Positions 11,343 through 25,800 are shown, counted from the first letter of the stretch. The stretch: 64,000 nt of DNA from Protoeuglena noctilucae (GCA_958009085.1 OY253668.1:1302001-1366000), one strand, 5' to 3'. A program made the numbers and translations. Notes: generated by a model not told the origin, from the sequence alone.

Positions 11343-13428
11343 ATGTCGCTCTACGCCATGCCCTTCGTGATCGTCAACCTGGGTGCCGAGATGGTGTTCA
11401 TCCTGGACCAGAGGCTCGGGGCGCAGAAGGTCGCGAAGGTGCGTGTCATGCGCCGGATGCGCCGGATGGCCGGACGGCGCCCCCGCGGGCGCTGGCGAGC
11501 CACAGCAATGCGTCCTGCCCTGACGTCAGCACCGGCCGTCGGCCCGCCGCAGGAGCGCGCGCAACAGGTCATTGACGACTTACTGCTCAACATGTTCCAA
11601 GTGGACTTTGTCAACGAGCTCTTCCGGCCCCAACGCGTGTACTCCATCCCATCCACGCGGGCCGTGTTCCAAAAGATCGCCCACTCCTCCATCATGAAGC
11701 TTTCGGAGGAGTCCATGGAGAAGCTCTACGACCTCATGCTCATGGGCCTTAAGTACCAGGCGAGCCTCGCCCCGCTCCCGGCGCGCAGCCCAGGGGCTGG
11801 CACCGCCGGCGGTGGCGCGAGCAGGCGCGCACCCCTCGCCCCCGGTCCCGCAGGTCCTCTGCATCGAGCGACCGGAGCAGGTTGTGGAAGTCACGTTGCG
11901 CCACCTGGACATCATGTCTGCCATGGGCCAGGCCCCCGCCGTGAAGGAGTTGTTGGGGTCAGCACGAGCACGCGTGCTGCACTTCCAGACCGACAAGTCG
12001 GCCGGGGACTGGCTGCTGGTACGCCGCACGATCTGCCAGTTCCTCCAGGACAAGCGCATCAAGGTCTCGCTGTTCCTACAGGCGAGGCGACACCCGACTT
12101 CCTAGCGACGCTTGCGCCACCACTCAACGGGACGCTGACTGCCCCGCCTGCCTCTGATGGCGCAGGAGGGCATCCAGTCGGGGGATGCCAAGATGTTTTT
12201 GAGGGCCCCGCAGCGTGAGGCTGGGCTGCCGCCCCCCGGCACCTGGCGCGTCTTAGAGCCCAAGAGCAAGGAGGTCGCAGCAGAGGGGTTCCAGCAGCTC
12301 TCCAAGCGCGCCAAGATGTGAGGAATCGCGCTCGAGAGGCGCGCAAGCGGGGCACGCCCGGGCCGGGCTCATCGGCCCCCGCCACCTCTGAATGCGACTG
12401 CCTACCTTCCTGTCGCAGGGCGGACCTGTGGTACAAGCATCCGGACCCGATCGGCACCAATCTGTACGCCGTCCTGCACACCAAGTGCGTCGACTTGCCC
12501 ACCTACCTGGAGCCCGTGCCGGCCTCGTCGTCTGCCAGGACGCAGACGGGCTCGGATTCGGGCACCCTGCCTCCCAAGGCCGAGCCGGGGCCGAGCGCGC
12601 CTCCCCCGCCGCAGGCGGGGTGGCCGGGGGGGCTCGCGACCGGGCCGCGTGGACCGGGGTCGGCTGGCCCAGAGCGGGTGCCGGAGTGGAAAGGCCACGT
12701 GCCCGAGTCGCCACAGAAGGTGCGCGGGCAAGGCGTTGCTCGGAAGAGGGTGCGCCGGCGCACGGGCCTGGACAGTTTGCCTGGCCGCGCAGGGCTTGAG
12801 CTTTATTGCTGGCCCGCTTGCAGGCGGACGTGAGCGCCATGTTCGGGATGGCACGGGGCGGGGCGGCGCAGCCGTCGCCGCAGTCGGATTTGGACGCGGC
12901 TCTGAAGGACATGGGCCGGGCGACGGAAGGGGAGACGCTGGTACGGAGCCGCGCAATTGCCACCTCGCTGCGGCGCGCTATGGCTCCCCTTGGTGTGGGC
13001 CAGACCGTGCGCTCTCTGACGACCTTTCCACCGCCCGACTTCGCAGAGCAAGCTCATTGGCGTGGGGGCCTCCAGGTCTGGCACCGATTTCAAGCTCAAG
13101 CTCGACAACCTGTTCGTGGGCAAGGGTGCCGATCGCTTCGACATGGAGGACCACAGCGGGCTGCACGTGCGGCGGCAAGAGACCGAAGGCGGCGTGGCAC
13201 GCAAGCCCGACCTGGTCGTCGATGGGGGCGCACAGGTGACGTGGACGGCTATGCTGGCGTTTGCTTACAGAGGGGAGCGTGTTTGTGACACCTGTCAGCG
13301 TGCTGTGTCTGCAGCGTGAGGACTACATGAAGCGGATCGGGCGCCTGGACTTGAACGCTGGGCCAGCAGAGCCAGCGGGGCAGGGGGCCAAGGGCGACGA
13401 CCTGTTGGATCTCATGGATGGCTTGTGA
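11343..13428 (+). CDS. OSCP1: OSCP1-family protein
   Basis: This family (organic solute carrier partner 1) is conserved mainly in organisms with cilia. Its molecular role is not settled. Eight exons chain in phase: 11343-11438, 11553-11759, 11854-12081, 12166-12317, 12419-12720, 12824-12940, 13047-13235 and 13316-13428. The N-terminus IVNLGAEMVFILDQRL matches NLGGEMLYVLDQRL of animal OSCP1. MFQVDFVNELFRPQ, SMEKLYDLMLMGLKYQ and ADLWYKHPDPIGTNLY are further family blocks, and the C-terminus GDDLLDLMDGL matches GDDLLAMMDGL. A Pro/Gly-rich insert sits at the end of exon 5. Introns 2 and 3 use GC donors (11760, 12082). The start was chosen as the ATG that aligns with the family N-terminus. Confidence 0.9.
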
Positions 13429-13734
13429 TTCGCGCTTATTGAAACAGTGATGGGGTCGCGCAATACCCTGCGCCAGTTGACGGAACCCGCGCCTTGTCTG
13501 GCACATGCCGCTTGCTTCTGTCCAGTCGCCGAGTTCTCCACCGTATGCATTGTCTCGCGTGGGTGGGTCCTGGCCGCGCTACGCGTTGCTGTGTGCCAAC
13601 CGGTGCCAACCTGCGTGCATAGTGTGCCCTATTGGCCGCTGTGTTTTCAGGTTGCCTCCAGTAGCTCTCCCGTGATCGCGTTCGACCTTCGACTGGCTTG
13701 CTGAACCGCTTGGGAGAGTTGCCGAGCGCCAGCC
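13429..13734. other. Intergenic, 306 bases
   Basis: This region runs between the OSCP1 stop and the PurD start, which lie in tandem. It is slightly less GC-rich than its flanks and should hold the OSCP1 3' end and the PurD promoter. No motif was recognised. Confidence 0.4.
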
Positions 13735-16089
<2,355 letters not shown>

Positions 16090-16289
16090 GAGGGACTACC
16101 TTTGAAAGCAAGCGCCCTGCGTACGCTCGGGGCACTGTGAACTATGCTGATTGCGCTGCTACCGCAAAGAAGAGTGTGATGAGGTTAAGAGCGAGTCTGC
16201 CGCTGAGAAAGACCTAGGAAACGACAGCATACGACCTGACAACCAGAAAAAAGAAAAGGATCCATGCACCCTGACTGCGCGAGGGCCCG

Positions 16290-17381
16290 TCAATTCATCA
16301 CGGGGGTCCTGTCCTTGACCCCGACGTGGAAGTCGAGGACCTGGCGCACGAGTTTGGCGTCCGTGCGCAGGAAGGTCTGCGTGCCACGGTCACCGCCCAC
16401 CACTCGCACGGCGGGGCCCTCCTTGCAGTGGCCCAAACACTTGCACGTCCTGACGTCGACCCCGGCGTCCGCCGCGACGCCCTTGGCCGCTTCCAACGTG
16501 GCGGCGGCGCCGTGGCGCATGCAGGACTTGCCCTGGCACACCATGACCACAGCCCGGCTGTGTGGGGACTCCACCACGGGCGTGGAGCAGCCGCACTGGG
16601 CGGCAGTCGAGTTCCCGGTAGTCGCCCGCTCGTCTTCCGGAATGGCACAGCACAGGTCCGAAGCGGACGAGGCGCGGCCGCGCTCCGGCAGGACCGCTCG
16701 CTCCGCCACGGCCACGGACGCGGCCACCATGCAGTCGCCCTCGTCCTCGGACTCGGAAGAAGATGACGACGACGAGTCGTCATCCATCTCAGACATCTGC
16801 GGGGAGCACGCGGGCCACGCTCGTGGCGCCAGGCGGCAGCTGGCTGAGCATACGCGCACCAACGCTGGCCGCGGCCCACCTCCGTCACGAGCTGCCGCAA
16901 CCGCGCAGTCAGCGACATGGCCTCCGCCTCCACTTCTCGAAGACTGGCGAGGCGCTCCCCGGAAACCGGCGCGCAGGCCGTCGCCTGCGGGATTTGCAGG
17001 GCGCTGGTGCGGTTCATCGCCCCCGAACAGCGGGGAGGCATCTGGGACCCAAATGCCTCCGCGTGCCCGACCAGGCATTCCAACAGCCCCTCGGGCAGCG
17101 CGGACGACGCGTGGAACGCTTTCACGGGGCGGGTGACGGGGCAGGTAGGTTTGCCTTCGTCCTGGGCCCAGGGGCTCCAGCGACGGCAGCGGCCTCCGTG
17201 CTACTGCCGCGCAATTCACCTCACAAAGGTCCTCGAGAGCTTTCCGAGCCTTCTTCGCCTTCTTCAGCACCTTCTCCGTCCGCTTGGCGCTCGCGACGAC
17301 ATCCCGCGTGGTGCGAGCAGCCGCAGTAGGTCGTGAGGCTCTAGACAGGGCTGCAGGCCTCAAGAACGCCGCGCTCGCCAT
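16290..17381 (-). CDS. Thioredoxin-like [2Fe-2S] ferredoxin-domain protein, plastid-type
   Basis: Three exons, all in phase 0 (17381-17220, 17161-16880, 16796-16290), give 316 residues. The N-terminus (MASAAFLRPAALSRASRP) resembles a plastid transit peptide. It is followed by a Lys-rich helix (KRTEKVLKKAKKARKALED). The middle domain (KPTCPVTRPVKAF, LPEGLLECLVGHAEAFG) is not one I recognise. An acidic/serine linker follows (DDDSSSSSSSESEDEGD). The C-terminus is a NuoE/TRX-like [2Fe-2S] domain with VVMVCQGKSCMRHGA and then TCKCLGHCKEGPAVRVVGG, so four or more cysteines could hold the cluster. Cyanobacterial and plant homologues of this last domain are small electron carriers of unknown partner. 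Exon 3 begins with an ATG but is better read as spliced, because the upstream phases fit. Confidence 0.75.
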   Translation of the reverse strand: MASAAFLRPAALSRASRPTAAARTTRDVVASAKRTEKVLKKAKKARKALEDLCEVNCAAVARRPLPSLEPLGPGRRQTYLPRHPPRESVPRVVRAARGAVGMPGRARGGIWVPDASPLFGGDEPHQRPANPAGDGLRAGFRGAPRQSSRSGGGGHVADCAVAAARDGGGPRPALVRVCSASCRLAPRAWPACSPQMSEMDDDSSSSSSSESEDEGDCMVAASVAVAERAVLPERGRASSASDLCCAIPEDERATTGNSTAAQCGCSTPVVESPHSRAVVMVCQGKSCMRHGAAATLEAAKGVAADAGVDVRTCKCLGHCKEGPAVRVVGGDRGTQTFLRTDAKLVRQVLDFHVGVKDRTPVMN

Positions 17382-17592
17382 GGCGGGCAGCCTGGGCAGG
17401 GCGCCTGCGCGGCCCTCCAAGAAACACGTCAAGCTCTCCCTGCTGCGCGATGGAGACGGTCGCAGGGATGATTGGCTTCAATGTTGTCAGAAACGGTGGG
17501 CTCTGCCGGGCGAGAGACGCGCAGGATGCGCTAAACTGGCACCGCTCTGCTGACGCCAGGGCTAACCCCGAGCAAAGGGCCCCTCGAAAACG

Positions 17593-18832
17593 CTACAGTT
17601 TCCTCACTCGGAGCATCGAGCGCGCCCGGAAGTAAGCATGTCTCTGCATGGGAGGGGCAAGGGATGCCACCGTCAGGGACCTGCATCCTCGCCCAACGTG
17701 CGGAACCCACATGGAGGCTGGGCCGTCACGCAAGCCCCCTCTTCCTGCGTCCCAGCCAGCCGGGACTAGCTCCCTCACCTTGGTCGCCTTGCCGAACAGC
17801 CCGCTCATGCCGACGCTCTCGTCCTCGTCCGCCTCCCACGACACCTTCGCCGCCCTGCGTGGGGCCCGGTGGCAGTGGCATAAGCATCGCGGCCATGCCG
17901 TTGCGCCCGACGCAGCCACGCACGGCGCCGTGCGCCCTCACCCGTCCTTCAGCGCGCGCTCGCACGTCTCCCAGGAGAAGCGGACGAAGGACGGGAAGCC
18001 AAACACGGGGTCCACACTGCCCGCCATCCATGCCTTGGTGACAGGGTCGGAGGGGTAGCCCGACCCGAAGGACGTGCTGGGCGCCGCGCCGTCCTCGAAC
18101 CGCTCCTTCCACGCAAAGGCCTCGGTCTCCCGGTCCCTGGTGACCTTGGCGGCGATGGACGCGGCGCCGACGATGGGATACGTCGCGTCCGCCTTGGACT
18201 CGACCGTGAAGCGGATGCCCGGGAACTTGTCCGACAGGATTTGCGCGTACCTGTCCGCGGCGCCCACCGTGTCGACGTACGCCTCGACCACGTTGACCCC
18301 GGCGTCGAGGACGGCCTGGACGAGGCCGACCGTCGACTGCGTGGCTATCTGGTTGAGCGTGACGCGCCCGAGCGACAGCATCTGCGGCCACGGAACGTCA
18401 TGCCGCGGGTCCCGCACCGCTCCTTTCGTGCAAGATGCCTTGCTGGCACCACCTGCGCGTCCAGGGGGCTCGCCTGGCTGGAGATGCGCTCGGCGGAGAT
18501 CACGTCCACCGCGAAGGCGACGCGGTCGTCGTCGATGAGCTTGGAGAAGAGCGCGTCGCGGCGCTGGGCTGTCAGCTGCTTGGAGTCGTGGAAGCCGGAC
18601 GAGGCCAGGTGCTCGGTGGAGGTGGTACTGGCGACGGCGATGCCGCAGACCATCGGCCCCAGGACGGGGCCCCGTCCCGCCTCATCTGCGGCGGCCGTAC
18701 GCAGCGCGTGGGCTGGGCGCCCCCGCCGCCGCCCCCGTGGCTGCCCCGCGACCCGGGGCGCCGCTCACCGATCCCGATCAAACAAGGTTCCCGAATCCAG
18801 ACGGGGGAGCTGTTGAGGTCCTCGAGGCGCAT
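17593..18832 (-). CDS. RNASEH2A: Ribonuclease H2 catalytic subunit A
   Basis: This enzyme cuts the RNA strand of RNA-DNA hybrids and removes single ribonucleotides from DNA in the nucleus. Five exons chain in phase: 18832-18769, 18685-18474, 18381-17942, 17854-17779 and 17643-17593. Splicing of exons 1 and 2 creates [15 protein letters not shown] with the first catalytic Asp and Glu. Further blocks are [21 protein letters not shown]-like [15 protein letters not shown] with the third acid, [14 protein letters not shown], and [15 protein letters not shown]-terminal extension ([10 protein letters not shown] and a final [10 protein letters not shown]) resembles the eukaryotic subunit's tail that binds H2B/H2C. 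The intron after exon 2 uses a GC donor (18473). Subunits B and C are not in this window. Confidence 0.93.
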
Positions 18833-19263
18833 GGCAGCTTTGAACGCGTGCGTCGCCACGCTGGGGCCCGTCTGGGCCGCCGGGGTTCGCGTCCGGACCC
18901 GTCGGGCCGGCGGCGCGTCACACGAGCGCACCGCAGCCGCGGGGCGAAGGCGACGGGGCTCCGGCGAGGGGGCTCGCTGCCCAGGCCGGGGGTGCTGGGT
19001 GGCCCGGGGACGGCGTCGGGACGGCGCCTCGGGCTCTGGTTCAGCTGCCGCGGCGCAGAAAGCGCGAGTCTGGTCGCGCGGGGGGCCGCTCGTCCCCGGA
19101 GCGTCGGCCGGGGGCGCAAAACGCCGCGACTGGCATGTCCCAGGGCATGGTCCCCGGGTAGGGCGCGGGGCTGGAGAGGGGCGCGCGCGATCGGTCAGGG
19201 TCCAGTTCCCGGTCCCTTCCCGAGGCGCGCGGGTCCGCACCGTATCGTCGAGGGCTTCCAAAG
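18833..19263. promoter_or_regulatory. Shared bidirectional promoter, RNASEH2A / 14-3-3
   Basis: Only about 430 bases separate two opposing ATGs. The stretch is extremely GC-rich, with many CpG and CGCGCG steps, and has no TATA box. It must hold both promoters and both 5' UTRs. Confidence 0.6.
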
Positions 19264-20938
19264 ATGGAGGGCTCCGCCAGCCGCGAGGAGGCCGTCTACA
19301 TGGCCAAGCTCGCCGAGCAAGCCGAGAGGTGCGCGAGCGGTCTCCCGCGCGCCCCCTGCGGCCTCCACGCTTAAATTCCGGCGCACGGGCGTCGCTCTCG
19401 CGCGCGGGCGGCCCCGCGTCGGCCCGGGGCGGGCCTCGTTGGCCCTCTGGCCCGTTTTTCGCGCCCCCGCGCCCCCCGGGGCCCCAGCGCCCCCCCCCCG
19501 GCGCGCCTGCAGGTACGATGAGATGGTGGAGTCCATGAAGACCGTGGCGAAGATGGTGGAGGAGGGCACGGAGCTGTCGGTCGAGGAGCGCAACCTGCTC
19601 TCGGTCGCGTACAAGAACGTGATCGGGGCTCGCCGCGCGTCGTGGCGAATCATCTCTTCAATCGAGGCGAAGGAGGAGTCCAAGGGGAACCAGGACCACG
19701 TCTCGCGGATCCGCAAGTACAGGGCAACGGTGGAGGAGGAGCTGCAGAAGATCTGCAATTCCATCCTGGAGCTTCTGGACACGTACCTGATCCCCACGGC
19801 GGCGACGGGGGAGTCGAAGGTGTTCTACCTCAAGATGAAGGGGGACTACCACCGCTACCTGGCCGAGTTCAAGACGGGGCAGGACCGGGAGGAGGCCGCC
19901 GAGGCCACCATGCTGGCGTACAAGGCCGCGCAGGTGCGTCGCGCGATCTCTCGGAACGGCACGGCGCGCGGGCGGGACGCCCGGCCCCCCGGGCCGCCCG
20001 GGATCTGCGCTTCCGTTGGCAGGGCAGTCAAAGCCGACTTGCCGCCGCCCGGCGCCCCCGCAGGACATTGCGCTGTGCGACCTGGCTCCTACGCACCCTA
20101 TTCGACTGGGTCTCGCGCTTAACTTCTCGGTGTTCTTCTACGAGATCGTCAACTCGCCCGAGCGCGCTTGCTACCTGGCCAAGCAGGTGCGGGGGCGCGT
20201 CCGGGGGCCCGCGCGCGCCGCTGCCGCCGTTTTGGCCCCCCTCGCGTCCCGCGGCGCGCGGGACGGGGCGCGGGAGGGACGCCGGGGACCGCATGGCGGG
20301 GCGGGCCTTTTTCGAACGCTCGGGACCGGGCGGGGGCCCGGCGGGGCGCGCGGCCGCTCTCCACGGGCTCCGGGGCATCGAAAGCGCGCGGAGCCGCCGC
20401 GGGAGCGGGGGGAAAGGGCGGGAGGGGCCCGCGCGACCGTTACCCCGCGCCCACGCCCGCAGGCCTTCGACGAGGCCATCGCCGAGCTCGACACGCTGGG
20501 CGAGGAGTCGTACAAGGACTCCACGCTCATCATGCAGCTTCTCCGGGATAACTTGACCCTCTGGACTTCGGACATGCAGGTGGGCGTCCGCGCGCGCCTC
20601 CCGGGGGATCCCGGCCCCCTCCGCGACCCGTGCGGGCTCATCGGAGCGGCTTGCTCGCGCTGGCGTGCTGGCAACGGTTGCGCCTGGACGGGGCGGGGCG
20701 GGGAGGCCCCCCGAAGCATCGCCGGCCTCCCCGCCCCGTGCGACGCGCCCGGGCCCCCGCGGTGGCTTTCCGCGATTGCGTCCGCTGCGATCGGCGACGG
20801 GGAGCCCCCGCGCGCGCTCGCGGGGCACCCCCTCACGCGAGGCAGGCGGAGGCTCGCGCCACACCCCGTTCGGCCCCGCCCCGCCCGCAGGAGTCGGACC
20901 AGGCGGGGGACATGAAGCTCGAGGACGCCGACGCCTGA
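19264..20938 (+). CDS. 14-3-3 protein
   Basis: This is a dimeric phosphoserine/phosphothreonine-binding adaptor of the cytosol and nucleus. Five exons (19264-19328, 19513-19933, 20064-20186, 20463-20579, 20891-20938) give 257 residues, the usual family length. Clear signatures are [34 protein letters not shown] (the first 14-3-3 signature), [15 protein letters not shown], and [18 protein letters not shown] (the second signature). The Lys/Arg-Arg-Tyr phosphate pocket residues are present in these blocks. The C-terminal tail is short and acidic (MKLEDADA). All four introns are GT-AG and very GC-rich. A single gene copy is visible here. Confidence 0.97.
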
Positions 20939-21839
20939 GGGCATGGCCCGGGAGCTCGCGATGGCGCTCGCATTCCCAACAGTTGGCGCGCGGCCCCGGC
21001 CCGCCCTCGCTCGCGAGTCCCTTGCGCCCGTGTGTTTGCTGTGTGCTCGCCGGCTGCCCGCCCGTGGCCGCCGGGGCTACCCGCACGCGTTCCGTTTGTC
21101 GTCCCCGGCTTTGTCTGCCTCCGGCCTGCGCAGACCCCGGGCCCAGAGAGGTGACTCGAGTGCTCTGCCGCACCCCATCGGCAGCTTCATGCATGAGAGG
21201 TAGTGTTAGCACCATGTACGTGCGCTGCAGCGTCCGCGTCCCGCCCTGGGCTGCGGCGAGGCCTTGAACCAACCTCTCGACGAGGGTGCGGGGGGTCGAC
21301 GAGCAACAGGAGAGGGGTCCTCGGCGACGTGCTCCTTGGTAGACATGGACACCTGCCAGCGTCCTCTGCTGGCGGCGCTCATCATCGCGCACCTGGCGTC
21401 CGCATCACGCCGCACAGGCCAGCGGTGGGGGTGGCTGATAACATGACGGTGGTGCCTGTGATCTCGGCAAAGGGTGCATCTGCGACGCCCACGCGCGATC
21501 CCCGTGCGCGCCATACCCGGCAGGTCGGCCGGCGGCACTCAGGCCTGCCTGCCAGGGCCACGCTGGGACGCTGCCGTTTCAAGCGTGGCAACCCTCACTC
21601 GTGGACCGCCACTGAAACCGGGCTCTCGTGTCCGCCGGTCTCCCAGTCGACAGAAGCGTGCGGCACTGTCCGGAGAACTGCCAAGCAATAGCTGTGTGTG
21701 CTAGCCCTGCGCACAAGCCATTTCCGACCTCTCGCTAGGCCCTGCCGCCCTCTCGCTGGGTCAGATCTCACCGAGTTCGTCGTCTGTGAAAGAGGCTGTT
21801 GTCAACAGAGCGGGGCCCCGCTGAGATCGAGAAGCAGGC
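20939..21839. other. Intergenic, about 900 bases
   Basis: This lies between the 14-3-3 stop and the LSM5 start, in tandem. Open frames here are short and look like GC-driven noise. I see no conserved protein, RNA gene or repeat. It should contain the 14-3-3 3' UTR and the LSM5 promoter. Confidence 0.4.
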
Positions 21840-22516
21840 ATGATGGCGGCGGTGGCAGCGATGGTCCCCCCCAAGAAGGCCCAGCCGGGGAATACCAGCC
21901 GCTTGATGCCCTCCGAGTTGATGGATAAGTGTGTCGGGCAGCGAATGTGGGTGAGCGCCTCGACGATGCACGGCGCGAAGGGCCGGGCGGCTCCCGACGG
22001 AGACACCGCTTTGGCACGGCCCTGACGCCGCCCCGGGACGCTCGCGGAGCGGTTGGACTGCATGATAACATGCCTTTCCTCTCGCAGGTACTCATGAAGG
22101 GCGACAGGGAGTTCGTGGGCAAGCTGGTGGGCTTCGACATCTACGTCAATATGGTGCTCCAGGTGCGCGAGCTTTTGCCGCGCGGATCCGCCGAAAAGCC
22201 AGCTGTTCGAGCTGTGGCATGCATGAACATGTGGTCGGTTGACTGCTGGAGTCGCTCTGGACGCTGCTTCGCGCAGGACGTCACGGAGATCGAGCGGACA
22301 CCCGAAGGCGTCGCCCTCAGCAAGGCGAGCCAGCGCCCGTGCCGTGCCACCACGCACCAGCGCGTGCTCCAACAATCCTGCAAGCATTTCTGCTTAGGAT
22401 TGCTGGTTGATGGCACGCGCCTTGCTCCCTGTTCGCAGCTGGACCAGATTCTGCTGAATGGCAACAGCGTCGCGATGATGGTGCCGGGTGGGAAGCCAGA
22501 CGACGTCGACATTTGA
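21840..22516 (+). CDS. LSM5: U6 snRNA-associated Sm-like protein LSm5
   Basis: LSm5 is a subunit of the heptameric LSm rings: LSm2-8 binds the U6 snRNA 3' end in the nucleus, and LSm1-7 promotes mRNA decay in the cytoplasm. Four exons (21840-21950, 22088-22162, 22277-22324, 22439-22516), all in phase 0, give 103 residues. The Sm1 motif is MPSELMDKCVGQRMWV, LMKGDREFVGKLVGFD and YVNMVLQDVTEIERTPEG. The Sm2 motif is LDQILLNGNSVAMMVPGG. These match LSm5 better than other LSm proteins. Intron 3 uses a GC donor at 22325 (AAG|GCGAGC). Two ATGs are adjacent at the start. A further in-frame Met eight residues in could also serve. Confidence 0.94.
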
Positions 22517-22882
22517 CGGCCCAGGCGTGCTTTGGTGACGCTCGTGCGTGGGACATGTGCAACTGGCCCGTGGCATTGAAAGGGCGACGTTTCACGGGTC
22601 GGGTGGGGGGCCTGCTGCTAGCAATCGATGCGAGACACGTCATGGTCCCGGTCGTCTGCGCACGACGCACGACGCTCTAACTCAGACACGCGCGTCACCC
22701 ACGCGCCCGCTGACCCTTGCGTGCACGCTTGGCCTGCGGCGGGTGAGCCTCCTCCGCCTTCTTGGGCGTTTCGTCGCCCGTCGTCTGCGGACACGTGAGC
22801 GGCAGGTGTTGGTGCAGTAACGATTGCGGGCTCTTGCGGCCATGCCCGGCACGGTGCTCGCTGCTGCAGAGGCGCCGGATTG
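22517..22882. other. Convergent 3' intergenic region
   Basis: 366 bases separate the stop codons of LSM5 (+) and NCAPH2 (-). It presumably contains both 3' UTRs. No gene or repeat was seen. Confidence 0.4.
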
Positions 22883-25800
22883 TCATACGTGCACGGCAGT
22901 CACCTCCGCTGCGGGCTTCCCGCCCCGGGTCAGCAGGCGCTCCTCGCGGTTGAGCCGCGAGGTCGGGGCCAGCGCCCCGTTGCCGACGGCCACCGACGGC
23001 GCACGGTAGTCCCCGAAGTGCTCTGACCTGTCCTCACGGGAGAGCAGGACCAGCGAGAGGTCGCCAGCTGCGCACAGCACGCCGCCGACGCCGTCCGAGG
23101 CCCCCGCCACCCGCAGCGCCACGTTGCCGGCGTTCACCAGCTGCAGCAGCGCCGCGAACCCACGGCTGGCCTGCCAGGGCGCGGAGGCTTGCAGAGCAAC
23201 CTCGAGTGGGACCTGCGGGCAGCAGACGTTTGCAAAACATCGGCACGCGGAACGGTGTGTGCGGACGACAGCACGAGACGCGAAGGTCGGGTGCTGTGGG
23301 TCGAACTTGATCTGTCTGGCTAAGTCAGCGGCTGATGGTTCCACCCAAAGATGGGTCCAAAGGGCCACCTGACCTTGCAGCAAACTCCGCGACGACTTCA
23401 TGGCACATTCCGCGCCCCGCTCACCTCCCGTGGCCGCTCCATCTGCCGCAGCGCTTGCACCACGGCCGCCTCCCTCCCCGGCTGGTCTGCGGCGATGCCC
23501 AGCTCGTCCTCCGCAACCGTCAGCTGCGCCAGGTGCCCCACGAGGGTCTTGCCGTCCTCGTACATGTCGAAAGGGCCCCGGCGATCCTGGTCCTCGAGCA
23601 GCGGCTCCACGCGGGCGCGCCACGTAGACACTGCGTTGGCGATTGAGCCAGTACGGCGCATCATGTGTGACCATGCACCCTGACCCTCCTGGAGTACCGG
23701 TCTTGCGAATCAACAGTGTTGCCCTCCACTCACCGGAGCGCTCCACCTGGCTCTGCACGTGCTCCGCTGCCGCCTGCGCCTGCAGCTGCTGGATGTAGCG
23801 CTCCACGAGGCGGCCATAGGGCGTGGGGCCAGGCGTCTTCTGCAGGCGCGCAAGGTGTCACCATCGCGCCAAGCACCAGCACCAGCGCCGGGAAACCTGA
23901 CGCCAACAACGAATGCGCCAGTTCCAAACACCGAATGCAATTCCACCCGGTGCCTGAGTCCTGATCCCGCTGCACACGCAACCCCTCACCGGCTCCACGC
24001 CGCTCCCGGTGCCGTCGTCCGGCGGTCCCGGCGTTGCAGGGTCCAGCCACGGCATGCGAACGTCGTCCATGCTGCCGTCCGCTCCGTCGCCCGCAAACGT
24101 CACGGGCAAAGGGAACGGATCCTCCGCCCCACCAAACTCAACGTCGTCCGCGCCCCCGCCGACATCGAACCCGGCCCAGCCGTCCCCATCCCCTGCATCC
24201 CCGGCATCCAGCTCATCGCCGGCCCCGTTTGCCTCCTCCTCGGCCCCGACGGCGTCCGTTGACCGGCCACGGCCACCCCGCGCCCCGCGCGCCGCCAGCC
24301 CCGCAGCAAACTCCGGGAAGAGAGGGCCCTTGGACGGCACGTGGGGCGGCAGGACGAGCGCCGCCAACGCGGCGAGAGCGGGACTAGCGCCGCGCCCGAT
24401 CCACGCGGCGCCTTGCGTGGCGGCCGACGCGGCCACGGCCCCGGGACGGCTGCGCTTGGCCCACATGCTGGCGCGGCCCTTGCGCCAGGGCTTGGCCGGC
24501 GCCGCCGAGGCGTCGCGAGGGTCCAGGGGCGCCCACGAGTCGTCTTGCTCCTCGTCGGAGGGGTGCACGTGGCCCACAGCGGGGCCGTCCCCTGCCCTGG
24601 CGTCAGCTGCCCCTTCCACGCCACCGTCTGCGGTGGCGATGGCTAAGCGCAGCTGAGCCATTTCTTCTGAGGTAGACTATGCTTTGTGCATGCGTTCCAC
24701 AAACGTCGTGACACATCGTGGCGTCGCCTCAGCAGCATCGCGCACCTGCGCCGTCCGCCCCATGCGGACCGCCGATGGCGAGGCCATGGATGGGAGACTC
24801 GGGCACGCCGGGACCGTCCGGCCCGTCGTCGTGCCAGAAGGAATCCATACCGCCGCCGTCGTCGTATACGCCCTCGTCTGCGGGCATGCCTGATGCGTCG
24901 CACGGCGGGCCGATGTCAACAGGGCGCGCCTCGCCCGCAGCGTCGCAGGGTTGCCCGTCGGCCCCGGCCGCGGAGGGCCGATCTGCCAGCGCCCCCAAGC
25001 GCATGCCATCCGTGGTGGAGGGCATCCCTGGCAAGGGCTCAAGGTTTCCGTCCAGGCGCAAGGTGTCAAGCTCATCGATGAGGAGCGCGCCGGACGCACT
25101 GCGGGTGCGGGAAACGGCGGGTCACGTCGCCGCTGCAGCGCAGCGGTCCACGCCACTCCTTGCCGCGGCGCTCCCATCTTCAGTGCCCGCGTGCTTGGAG
25201 AGTGGCCCCTGCCCTCGCCTGTGCACCCACAACGTCGACATCTTGGGCGGCTGGTCGGCGCCCTCGTCCAGCCCCGCCCCCACCATCTGCAGAATGCTGG
25301 GCGGCTCCCGCATGCGGTGCCGCTCCACGCCCGGCGCCTCCTGCCCATCGAGCGGGTCCTCCACGAGGTCCACGTCTGCCGCCTCCTCCACCACATCGTC
25401 CAGCGTCAGAAACGCCTCCTCCGTGTCCCACAGCTGCGAGTCGAGGAAGGACGCGGTCGGCCGGCCACCGACATGAGGCGGGCGCGACGTGTGCGCTGCC
25501 ACTAGCATCGCACAACGTGCCCCACCTCGTCGTCCGCGGCAGCCGCGGGCGTGGCGCCGCCCTTCTTTCCATGGCGTGTTTTGCGGTCGCTGAGGAAGTC
25601 CTTGGCCTCATGCACGAGGGTGTAGAGGTACTCCACCTTGCGGCTGTAGACGTGCACCGATCCCTGCAGGTGGCAGCCGCGCGGGACGTCGATGGGGCGC
25701 GCGACGGTTGCCCAGCTATTCGCAAGACCTTCGACAGAGCTGTGGGCAACGCGCCTGGATGACGAGGGCCGCCTCCGCGAAGTTGAGCTTCTTCCCGTTG

